64,000 bases of DNA from Dethiosulfatarculus sandiegensis. GTDB lineage: Bacteria; Desulfobacterota; Desulfarculia; Desulfarculales; Desulfarculaceae. A program made the translations under genes and the position numbers. Positions within the stretch are counted from its first letter, which is position 1; each line of letters begins with the position of its first letter. Below are positions 17,044 through 26,422 of this stretch, piece by piece. Location: positions 62,001 to 126,000 of the forward strand of contig NZ_AZAC01000016.1 in NCBI RefSeq assembly GCF_000931935.2. Reading direction: 5' to 3'. Under the pieces are notes generated by a model. The model was not told the DNA's origin. It saw only the letters and a list, made by a program, of their open reading frames with translations, and searched no databases.

Positions 17044-17759
17044 AAGGTCTAGGGTTTTTACGCTATGCGGCAATCACAGGTGTCCTGGCGGGGTTGGTTT
17101 TTGCCTGCGCTTGCCAGGCCCCCAAAAAGGCGGCGGATGTCGCTCCTGTCTTCAACCCCACCCGGGTGCTGGTTTTGCCTTTTCTGAAAGTGGAGCCGGA
17201 TACCGCTGAAAACGGGGTGGTGCGTTCTCCCTTGACAGGGGCCACCTTTTTTGTGCGCGACGGCATAAGCGGCCTGGGCGGCCTTTCTTCCCTGGACCGG
17301 TCATTGGAGAAAAATTTGGCCGATTGGGCCACCTTTGAGTATGTGCCCGAGTCCTTGGCGGGCAAGGTGTTCAACGCCATCCAGCGCAGGGATATGAGCC
17401 TTTCGTTAATGGAGGCCATTAAGAAAACGGGAGAGGCTTTTAAGACCGATGCCGCCCTGGTTGGTCATTTGTATCGTTTTTCCCCCCGGGTGGGCGGTGA
17501 GTTGAGCGCGGAAAAGCCAGCTTCCGTGGCTTTTGACCTGACCCTCGTGCGGATAAAAGACGGGCAGATCATCTGGAAGAACTCCTTTGATGAAACCCAG
17601 AAATCCCTGACCGAAAATATTTTCAATCTTGGCGAGTATTTAGACCGCGGTATACGCTGGTACACGGCCGAGGAACTGGCCGGCTACGGAATGGACACCC
17701 TTTTGACCAGGTTCCCCTGGCGCAAACAACCCATAAAAACCGAAAAAAACCCGGAATAA
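17040..17759 (+). CDS. putative lipoprotein encoded between hisB and hisA
   Basis: 239 residues. The N-terminus is a basic MKGLGFLRY plus hydrophobic stretch ending in a lipobox-like LVFAC(AC)QAPKK, so it is probably an exported lipoprotein, lipidated at Cys 23 or 25. The body has a pattern seen in TolB-N or LpoB-like folds (RVLVLPF near the start, then a DLTLVRIKDGQIIWKNSFDE strand-turn-strand, here split). I do not recognise a named family. It overlaps hisB by four bases and is eight bases from hisA, so it is co-translated with histidine genes though nothing suggests a role in that pathway. Confidence 0.7.
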   Translation: MKGLGFLRYAAITGVLAGLVFACACQAPKKAADVAPVFNPTRVLVLPFLKVEPDTAENGVVRSPLTGATFFVRDGISGLGGLSSLDRSLEKNLADWATFEYVPESLAGKVFNAIQRRDMSLSLMEAIKKTGEAFKTDAALVGHLYRFSPRVGGELSAEKPASVAFDLTLVRIKDGQIIWKNSFDETQKSLTENIFNLGEYLDRGIRWYTAEELAGYGMDTLLTRFPWRKQPIKTEKNPE

Positions 17760-17767
17760 GGTTTTAA

Positions 17768-18493
17768 ATGGAAGTAATCCCAGCAATTGATTTAAAAGAC
17801 GGTCATTGTGTGCGACTGCGCCAGGGCCGTATGGATGATTCGACTGTGTTTTCCTCTGATCCGGTCTCCATGGCCCTGAAATGGCAGGAAACCGGAGCAG
17901 GGCGCTTACATGTAGTCGATTTGGACGGCGCGGTGGCCGGTCGCCCCGCCAACTCAAAGGTCATAAGCAATATAGCAAAGGCCCTTGAAATACCGGTGCA
18001 GCTCGGCGGCGGGGTGAGAGACCTTAACGGCCTTGAGAAGACCCTGGAACTCGGCGTTGACCGGGTCATTCTGGGCACCCTGGCGGTCAAAGACCCTGAG
18101 GCTGCCCTGCAAGCGGCCCAGGCCAACCCCGGCAAGGTGGTGATCGGTATAGACGCCAAAAACGGCATGGTGGCCACTCACGGCTGGACCGAAGAAAGCA
18201 AGATTCATTTCATGGATTTGGCAGCCAAATTTGATCAAGAATTTGTGGCCGCCATTGTGTTCACCGATATAGCCAGAGACGGCATGCACTCAGGGGTTAA
18301 CCTGGATTCCACCGAGGAATTGTGCCGGGGGATCAAGGCGCCGGTAATCGCCTCGGGCGGGGTGCATGACTTAGAAGACATCAGACGCCTGAAACCCTTT
18401 GAGCCCTTGGGCTTGGCCGGTGTCATCACCGGCAGGGCAATATACGAAGGAACCCTGGATCTGGGGCAAGCCCTGGATCTGGCTCGGAGTTAA
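17768..18493 (+). CDS. hisA: phosphoribosylformimino-AICAR-P isomerase HisA
   Basis: TIM-barrel isomerase that opens the ribose ring of ProFAR in histidine synthesis. The general acid/base aspartates are in the N-terminal AIDLKDGHCVRL and in the second-half FTDIARDGMHSG; the two phosphate-binding ends are LGGGVRDL and ASGGVHDLEDI. 241 residues, as usual. It lies eight bases after the lipoprotein gene and is followed by a strong terminator, so it closes the operon. Confidence 0.95.
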   Translation: MEVIPAIDLKDGHCVRLRQGRMDDSTVFSSDPVSMALKWQETGAGRLHVVDLDGAVAGRPANSKVISNIAKALEIPVQLGGGVRDLNGLEKTLELGVDRVILGTLAVKDPEAALQAAQANPGKVVIGIDAKNGMVATHGWTEESKIHFMDLAAKFDQEFVAAIVFTDIARDGMHSGVNLDSTEELCRGIKAPVIASGGVHDLEDIRRLKPFEPLGLAGVITGRAIYEGTLDLGQALDLARS

Positions 18494-18509
18494 TTCCTTT
18501 AAACAACAG

Positions 18510-18553
18510 CTGATCCTGGTTTTTTAAACGGAAAAGACCAGGATCAGTTTTTT
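18510..18553 (+). terminator. intrinsic terminator after hisA
   Basis: Eleven-base arms CTGATCCTGGT (18510-18520) and ACCAGGATCAG (18537-18547) followed directly by six T (18548-18553). Confidence 0.9.
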
Positions 18554-18787
18554 CCCGCCAGGGCCGTTTAGTTTCCCCGCTCCCCAATAATCATTTTAAC
18601 CCAACCCATTCCAATTGATCCCATATCCCGGCTAACAGACTGAAAGACATTAAATAAAGTCTGTCATTAGGGTTTGCCCTGCTAAAGGTGCTTGTTTAAT
18701 ATATAAAAATAACCGGAGTAGTTAAAAACCCGCAGTGAACAAGATTGTCGTCAATTCTGTTCATTGGATTATTAAAGGAGGGCTTTC

Positions 18788-19186
18788 GTGTTGCGCTGGA
18801 TTTTGGCCGGATTGGCGATAGGAACGGCAATAGCCTTGAAAACTTACCGCAAATGGGGGAAGTGCTCCTCAGAAACGGATGAAGCCGAGCAGGGCGGCTT
18901 GCAAGCTGAAACAACAAAGGTTGAACCGGAAACACCCCCAAAATCAGAGCCCGCAGGACCTCAGACAGAAGAACCTGGACCCGATTTCCAGGCCGAGGCG
19001 CCTCGAGCTACGAAACCGGATCTGGCTTCCCTTGAGAGGTTGACCGGCCTCACCCACCGCCAGGTAGAAGCCTTGAACAAGGCCGGATACCCGGATATGG
19101 CAGCCCTAAAAAAGGCATCTGACAAAGGGCTGTTGGCTGTTTCAGGGATAGGTCCCGCCGCGTTAAAAAAGATAAGAGGCATTTAG
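18788..19186 (+). CDS. membrane-anchored helix-hairpin-helix protein
   Basis: 132 residues from a GTG start with an ideal AAAGGAGGG site. An N-terminal transmembrane helix (about 3-18) is followed by a low-complexity acidic, proline-rich linker (about 30-75) and a C-terminal helix-hairpin-helix pair (LERLTGLTHRQVEALNKAG ... LLAVSGIGPAALKKI) of the kind that binds DNA backbones or proteins. The GIGPAAL turn is the classic GxG hairpin. A tethered HhH domain suggests attachment of DNA or a nucleoprotein to the membrane, but the actual role is unknown. The 18554-18787 gap before it carries a weak ACAGACT/AGTCTGT hairpin and no other gene. Confidence 0.7.
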   Translation: MLRWILAGLAIGTAIALKTYRKWGKCSSETDEAEQGGLQAETTKVEPETPPKSEPAGPQTEEPGPDFQAEAPRATKPDLASLERLTGLTHRQVEALNKAGYPDMAALKKASDKGLLAVSGIGPAALKKIRGI

Positions 19187-19417
19187 AAACATCAAGCAGG
19201 GCAGGCTTAAAAAACCGGACTTGAGTTGAAAAAAGCTGGGAGCTCCTTATCTGAAAGCAGCTCAGGCGTAGGCGCGCTAATTAAAACCTGTGCGAGCCGG
19301 GGCGGTCTGTTTTTACTTGTGTAAGTTGCCAAAGGGCTTTGACAAGGGCTGCGGGGGCACACAACTAGCCGAAAATAAAAAATTTGCAAAAACTGTCAAT
19401 TCCGGAGGTCCCCATAA

Positions 19418-20676
19418 ATGGCTGATCTGCCCTTTCAACACAAGAAAAAAGCTGTTTTTCTTATCATAGCTTTGCTTTCCTGCTTAATTCTGATGGCGGA
19501 GACACTTACTTTGCATCAGCTGTACCATGCTGTATTGAAAGGCAAAAAGGCTTCTCTTCTCCATCAGATAGAAGTGACAAGGTCTTTTTTGCAATCAGAT
19601 AAATATCAGCCTGCCAAGGTTTTATCAAGACACTTTTGGAGGTGTGCCACGGTTCGCTGAAGGGAAAACCTGAAATATTGCATGAAATGATTATTGCAGT
19701 CCCTGTTGAGGAGCGTCTTATATTATTGGCCAGTGGCGGGGGGAATCCGGCAGACCTTAGATACCCGCAAAAATTTTATTTACTGGACCAGAAAGGAACC
19801 ACCAGAACCATAACCCAAAAGAAATATTCAACCATAGCCAAGCTGGCCCTGGGCGGGAAAAGCGGGACGGCTTTTGTTGAGGATGCTTCGGGGGAAGAAT
19901 TTCTTTTGGCTTTCGCACCCCTTGAGATCAATAAAGTACCGATGGTTGTTGTCTTAAGCGCTTCTTTGGGTCCGCCTAAGTCAGCCTTTTGCCAGGAAGC
20001 GGCTGTGGTCCTGGTCTTGGCTTTGTTGGTGATAAGCGCCGGTGTATGGATTTTTATGCGCATGAATCCCTTGCTGCAGGAGTTGAGCCAGGTCCAGAAA
20101 GGGGCCATCAGCATGTTGGACCAGGCCTCTCACTTTAAAGATACAGACACCGGCTGGCATGTGGAACGCATGGCTGCATATTCCGTGGCCATTGCCAGGG
20201 CCCTGGGCATCTCCGCCAAGGATTCAATGATCCTGGAACTGGCCGCTAAAATGCATGATCTGGGCAAGGTCGGCACCCCGGACAATATCCTCAAAAAACC
20301 GGCGAAATTGAACCAGGATGAATGGACGGTGATGCAGCGCCTGCCGAGGAGGGCGGAGAAATCCTTTGCAGGGAAGACACACCATTGTTCAGCATGGCCA
20401 GGGGTATCCCCCCTGGGACTTAAGGGCGAGGAGATTCCCTTGCCGGCCAGGATTACAGCGGTGGCGGACGTGTTTGACGCACTGACCATGCGTCGCCCCT
20501 GCAAAGAGCCCTAACCGGTGGATAAGGCGCTCAGAGTTATAAAAGACGATTCGGGCAGTCATTTTGATCCCAAGGTGGTGGATGCCTTTTAAAACATCAA
20601 AGACGAAATTCTGACCATAAAAGACTATTGGGAAGAAAAGGAGCGCCTGGAACACCAGAATCATGCCCCTGTATAG
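19418..20676 (+). pseudogene. decayed HD-GYP c-di-GMP phosphodiesterase-like gene
   Basis: The 5' part (19418-19660) has a GGAGG site, a start and a first transmembrane helix, then a frameshift near 19620. The remainder continues in another frame with a sensor-like region, a second helix (VVLVLALLVISAGVWIFM) and the start of an HD-GYP domain (HVERMAAYSVAIARALG, KMHDLGKVGTPDNILKKP). Near 20345 the frame shifts again: GGEILCREDTPLFSMAR is readable one frame over. The HHExxDGxGYP block is missing; only a GYP-like remnant precedes GLKGEEIPLPARI. In-frame stops at 20512 and 20590 interrupt the tail, which still reads DKALRVIKDDSGSHFDP. So at least two frameshifts, a deletion and two nonsense codons. 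Confidence 0.88.
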
Positions 20677-20899
20677 TCCTTTTTTGACCTCCCGCCCGGT
20701 TTTAATTTTTTCAGGTATTCCTGAGCACCAGGATAATTAAAACTTTTTTTTAAAAAGCCGCCCAGGTTCCATTCGGGGATGCGGGCTCCCGTCTTTGTCC
20801 GGGCCTTTAATTCTTTGTTTTTTAAAAAAACCCTAAAGTCAAAATCTCCCCTGCCGATTAGATAATCAAACAATTCATTTACTCTTAAGGAGGCATGAC

Positions 20900-21025
20900 A
20901 TGGACGTCGCCTACTTGGTCTTCGCGGGTTCACTGGGGGGACTTATCCTGGCAATCGGAATGAGCATCAGGGATGCGCGTAAAAAGGCGCGTGAACTGGA
21001 AGCATTGCTCAGAGAACTACGTTGA
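20900..21025 (+). CDS. small single-span membrane peptide (41 aa)
   Basis: ATG 20900 follows AAGGAGG (20887-20893) at ideal spacing. The 41-residue product has a hydrophobic, glycine-rich N-terminal half (VAYLVFAGSLGGLILAIGM) and a highly charged helical C-terminal half (RDARKKARELEALLRELR), the usual build of a small inner membrane protein with a cytoplasmic coiled tail. No family name. It sits between the broken HD-GYP gene and the structured non-coding region. Confidence 0.6.
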   Translation: MDVAYLVFAGSLGGLILAIGMSIRDARKKARELEALLRELR

Positions 21026-21067
21026 AAACCGGCTTGGATTTCATTGGGACCTTTTTAATCTAAAAAG

Positions 21068-21243
21068 GTTTCCAGAGGGCAGGCTTGCCCGTTCTGGGAA
21101 GGGAACCCACATGATAGAGCCGGGGACGTCCGGCTTTGCCTGGCGGGGTGTTTGAGCCGCACCCCGTCAGGCCCAAAACCAAAGGTTGTTCCCTTTTTAA
21201 AAGGCTCATGAACAGGCAACGGGCAAGCCTGTCTGATAAAACC
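21068..21243 (+). ncRNA. candidate structured RNA, 6S RNA-like
   Basis: A perfect 14-base pair CAGGCTTGCCCGTT / AACGGGCAAGCCTG, about 21081-21094 and 21219-21232, is extended outward by CAGA/TCTG and GGTTT/AAACC and inward, after an asymmetric loop, by AAGGGAAC/GTTCCCTT. The centre holds two further hairpins (AGCCGG/CCGGCT and a 12-pair GCCTGGCGGGGTG / CACCCCGTCAGGC with one mismatch). The total of about 176 nt, long closing stem, open centre and apical hairpin match the shape of 6S RNA (ssrS), the RNA polymerase-binding regulator. A weak promoter (TTGGAT 21034, TAATCT 21056, 16 bases apart) would start it at the GGTTT. Primary sequence does not let me assign 6S with certainty; a mobile miniature element is the main alternative. 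Confidence 0.45.
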
Positions 21244-21282
21244 GGTTTTAAAGACATGGAGGTTTTTAAAAGGGTCTTGATT

Positions 21283-21341
21283 GTCAGGGCCTTTGGCCTT
21301 GGGCCCGCAAGTAGACAGCGAGCCCGGAAAAGGGTCCTGAC
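21283..21341. repeat. second folded element next to the 6S-like region
   Basis: GTCAGG (21283-21288) pairs with CCTGAC (21336-21341) and encloses GGCC-ttt-GGCC and GGGCCCGC / GCGAGCCC (one mismatch). No coding frame with a ribosome binding site covers it. It may be a 3' extension of the RNA above. Confidence 0.4.
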
Positions 21342-21436
21342 GTTGACTTTTTATATGATCATTGCCACAAAAACCTTTAGAAGCAGTCGGTTGCGCGTTT
21401 TTTTAAAGTAAAAGATTAATTTTTAAGAAGCCGTGA

Positions 21437-21478
21437 AAAAAGGCCTGACTTCCGGAAACTCCGGAGACAGGCCTTTTT
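21437..21478. terminator. bidirectional terminator between the RNA region and kdsC
   Basis: AAAAAGGCCTG (21437-21447) and CAGGCCTTTTT (21468-21478) with an inner TCCGG/CCGGA pair; T runs on both strands. It ends the minus-strand pyrG-kdsA-kdsC message and any plus-strand transcript coming from the structured region. Confidence 0.88.
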
Positions 21479-21498
21479 GATTTGAACAAAGCCTGCTG

Positions 21499-22026
21499 TT
21501 AGAAATAGCGTTTTATCATCTCATCCCAGGTTCCGGCAGAGCGCAAGAGAAACTCGCAGACCTGGCGCACCGCACCCTTGCCGCCCTCGAAATCAGATAC
21601 CATGTCAACCTGTTGCCGCACTTCAACCACCGCGTTTTTAGGGGCAAAGGTAAGGCCGGCGGCCCGCATGGGGGGCAGGTCGATTAGATCATCACCCATA
21701 TAGGCGGTCTGTTCCGGGGTGACGCCTTTTCGCTTCATGATTTCCAGAAAAGCCGGGAGCTTGACATGGGTCTTTTCGGTGAGGTCCTCTATACCCAGCT
21801 CCTCTGCGCGATCGCGGTTTACCTTCGATTCCCTGCCGGATAAAAGCGCGATCTCAACCCCGCTGCGCATCAGCATCTTCAGGCCGTGCCCGTCCTTTAC
21901 GTCAAAATACTTTATTTCCCGGCCGTCTGAATCATAGACCACCCGGCCGTCTGTAAGCACGCCGTCTATATCCAGAACCAGTAGTTTTATCTTGGCTGCC
22001 TTTTGGGGCAGGGTTTCAGGTTGCAT
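21499..22026 (-). CDS. kdsC: 3-deoxy-D-manno-octulosonate 8-phosphate phosphatase KdsC
   Basis: HAD-superfamily phosphatase that releases KDO from KDO-8-phosphate for LPS inner core synthesis. The nucleophile motif is LVLDIDGVLTDG (D19, D21), motif II lies in ALLSGRES, and the C-terminal aspartates are in YMGDDLIDLPPM. It has the small cap-less 175-residue form that works as a tetramer. It follows kdsA by only six bases in the same operon and ends at a bidirectional terminator. Confidence 0.94.
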   Translation of the reverse strand: MQPETLPQKAAKIKLLVLDIDGVLTDGRVVYDSDGREIKYFDVKDGHGLKMLMRSGVEIALLSGRESKVNRDRAEELGIEDLTEKTHVKLPAFLEIMKRKGVTPEQTAYMGDDLIDLPPMRAAGLTFAPKNAVVEVRQQVDMVSDFEGGKGAVRQVCEFLLRSAGTWDEMIKRYF

Positions 22027-22032
22027 GGGTTG

Positions 22033-24512
<2,480 letters not shown>

Positions 24513-24593
24513 TTATCCCTCCTTGGTCAAGGGTGCACTGAAAGCCCAAGTAAGCCAAGGTGCATTTAAAAAGAGTAAACCCTAAACAGTGCT

Positions 24594-24623
24594 ATAATGC
24601 CGCATTTTTTTGGATTTGGTCAA
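24594..24623 (-). promoter_or_regulatory. candidate sigma-70 promoter of pyrG-kdsA-kdsC
   Basis: On the minus strand TTGACC (24618-24623) and CATTAT (24594-24599), 18 bases apart, about 90 bases upstream of the pyrG start. A plus-strand TATAAT overlaps the same place but lacks a -35 partner. Confidence 0.5.
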
Positions 24624-24791
24624 GCGGTCTGTGCTTGTCACGGGATTTTAATATATAGCCTGGTTCACTGGAGCGCAAATTCCCTGACCTGGAAGCCTGT
24701 AAAAAAATAATTGACCCATCGGTCAACATCATTCAGTCTCCTTACTATTTTCTTATAGTTTCCCTGAAAAACTGGGCATGACCAGGGTTTT

Positions 24792-24820
24792 TTGTACTGG
24801 CTAAGCGAGCGTGCTATGAT
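24792..24820 (+). promoter_or_regulatory. sigma-70 promoter of glgA
   Basis: TTGTAC (24792-24797) and TATGAT (24815-24820) spaced by 17 bases, giving a leader of about 120 bases to the glgA ATG. The rest of the 24507-24950 gap holds only this and the pyrG promoter; I see no other gene or strong structure in it. Confidence 0.65.
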
Positions 24821-24950
24821 CTAGCATTAGAACAGGATAAGGGGATAAGCCAGCGTCACCCCTGAGGTGTTTGTTTTTTTTAAAAAACGCAGCCTACAAG
24901 TCTTTTATAATTTGGTATTGACCGGTTTTTGAATTGAGGGTTTAAAATCC

Positions 24951-26417
24951 ATGCATATTGTCTTCATGACACCGGAGACTTGGCCCTATGCCCGCGTGGG
25001 AGGTTTGGCCGAGTTTTCCCATGACCTGCCCTTGGCCCTGGCCCGGATGGGGCACACCGTAGATGTCATCACCCTGAGATGCCGGGAAGGCCTGGAATTA
25101 TGTAAAGATTTGTCCCGCCTGGATTTTGAGTTGGAAATCCCCGTTTCCTGGCGCACTCAACAGGCGGTTTTTTATCATCACAAGCCCCACGAACGAGTTA
25201 ACGTCTATCTCATTGCCAATGATCACTACTATGAAAGGGACGGACTCTACGGCAACGCCTTTGGTGATTACGAAGACAACGCAGAAAGGTTTATCTTTTT
25301 TTCCAGAGCCGCACTGGAACTTCTGATTGCCCTTGAAAAGTCCCCTGACATTATCCACTGCAATGATTGGACCACGGCCCTGGTTCCCCTCTATCTGAAA
25401 ACCCTTTATAAAGAGGTTGAAATCTTTAAAAATGCGGCCAGTTTGCTCACCATTCACAATGTTCAGTCTCAGGGTGTTTTCTGGCATTACGATATGCCCT
25501 TGACCGGCCTGGACTGGGAATATTTCAATCAAGACGTGCTTGAATTCCACGGCAAGATCAATTTTTTGAAAGCCGGAATTTTTTTCGCTGATTTTATATC
25601 CACTGTTTCTCACCGCTATGCCAGAGAGATATTGACCCCCCAGGTGGCCCGGGGCCTGGAAGGGGTGATTCTGGAGCGGTTCTCCAGATTAAGCGCAATA
25701 ATAAACGGCGTTGACAACGACACCTGGAATCCGGCCGTTGACCCCCACATCAAGGCCCAATACACCGCCGATGATCTTAAAGGCAAAAAAGAATGTAAAA
25801 AAGAACTGATTCGCGAGTTCAAACTTTCCGGGGAGGGCGACCACCCGCTGATGGCTTTTGTTGGCCGACTTCTGGACAGGAGGGGGCTCGCAATTTTGCT
25901 TCCCGGCCTGGAAAAAATTATCGATATGGGGGCGGACCTGGTCATAATGGGTTTTGGTGAAGACCATTATCACACCTCGCTCGCCCATTTCCAGTCAAAA
26001 CAAAATGGACGCCTCGGGCTTTATGTCGGTTACGACATGGCCTTGGCCCACAAGGTGATGGCGGGCGCGGACATGCTGATCATGCCGAGCAAGTCGGAAC
26101 CATGCGGGCTGCACCAGTTGCATGCAATGCGCTACGGCACTGCCCCCATAGTAAGGGCGGTGGGCGGACTGGATGACACCATAAGAGACCACAGCTCAAC
26201 CAATCCCGGCGTTGGGTTTAAATTCGAGGATTACACCACAAATGATATGTTGCGGGCAGTCCAAAGGGCCTTGGACACCTATGCCGAAACCAATGAATGG
26301 CAGGCCCTGGTGGGCCGGGCCATGACTAGAAGCTACACCTGGGAGCAGGCTGCGCCACGCTACGTGGAGTTGTATGAAAGAGCCAGGCGACTTGGGGAGA
26401 GCAGGCAGGAGGCATAA
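24951..26417 (+). CDS. glgA: glycogen/starch synthase (GT5, GlgA type)
   Basis: Adds glucose from ADP-glucose (or UDP-glucose) to the growing alpha-1,4-glucan. The N-terminal Rossmann half begins MHIVFMTPETWPYARVGGLAEF; the usual KxGGLxDV is RVGGLAEF here. A DIIHCNDWTTALVPLYLK segment (given in part) and GVDNDTWNP follow; the C-terminal half has the catalytic SEPCGLHQLHAMRYG and VGGLDDTIRD. 488 residues, a normal length. A sensor kinase gene starts five bases downstream, so the two are in one message. Confidence 0.92.
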   Translation: MHIVFMTPETWPYARVGGLAEFSHDLPLALARMGHTVDVITLRCREGLELCKDLSRLDFELEIPVSWRTQQAVFYHHKPHERVNVYLIANDHYYERDGLYGNAFGDYEDNAERFIFFSRAALELLIALEKSPDIIHCNDWTTALVPLYLKTLYKEVEIFKNAASLLTIHNVQSQGVFWHYDMPLTGLDWEYFNQDVLEFHGKINFLKAGIFFADFISTVSHRYAREILTPQVARGLEGVILERFSRLSAIINGVDNDTWNPAVDPHIKAQYTADDLKGKKECKKELIREFKLSGEGDHPLMAFVGRLLDRRGLAILLPGLEKIIDMGADLVIMGFGEDHYHTSLAHFQSKQNGRLGLYVGYDMALAHKVMAGADMLIMPSKSEPCGLHQLHAMRYGTAPIVRAVGGLDDTIRDHSSTNPGVGFKFEDYTTNDMLRAVQRALDTYAETNEWQALVGRAMTRSYTWEQAAPRYVELYERARRLGESRQEA

Positions 26418-26422
26418 AGCTC

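Noticed and set aside
19187..19417. c-di-GMP riboswitch before the HD-GYP gene
   Set aside because: The GEMM core could not be found; the gap shows only a good GGAGG site next to the start.
20661..20933. Minus-strand frame of 90 codons after the decayed HD-GYP gene
   Set aside because: The C-terminal part looks protein-like, but the start has no ribosome binding site, A/T runs produce most of the lysines and phenylalanines, and it overlaps the better supported 41-residue peptide. A fragment of a lost gene remains possible.
21256..21411. 51-codon plus-strand frame after the 6S-like region
   Set aside because: No ribosome binding site, and it runs through the second hairpin element.
21025..21436. 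RNase P RNA, tmRNA or SRP RNA as explanation of the structured block
   Set aside because: The universally conserved core sequences of RNase P RNA and the alanine-acceptor ends of tmRNA are absent, and no SRP tetraloop hairpin is seen. A 6S-like rod fits better.
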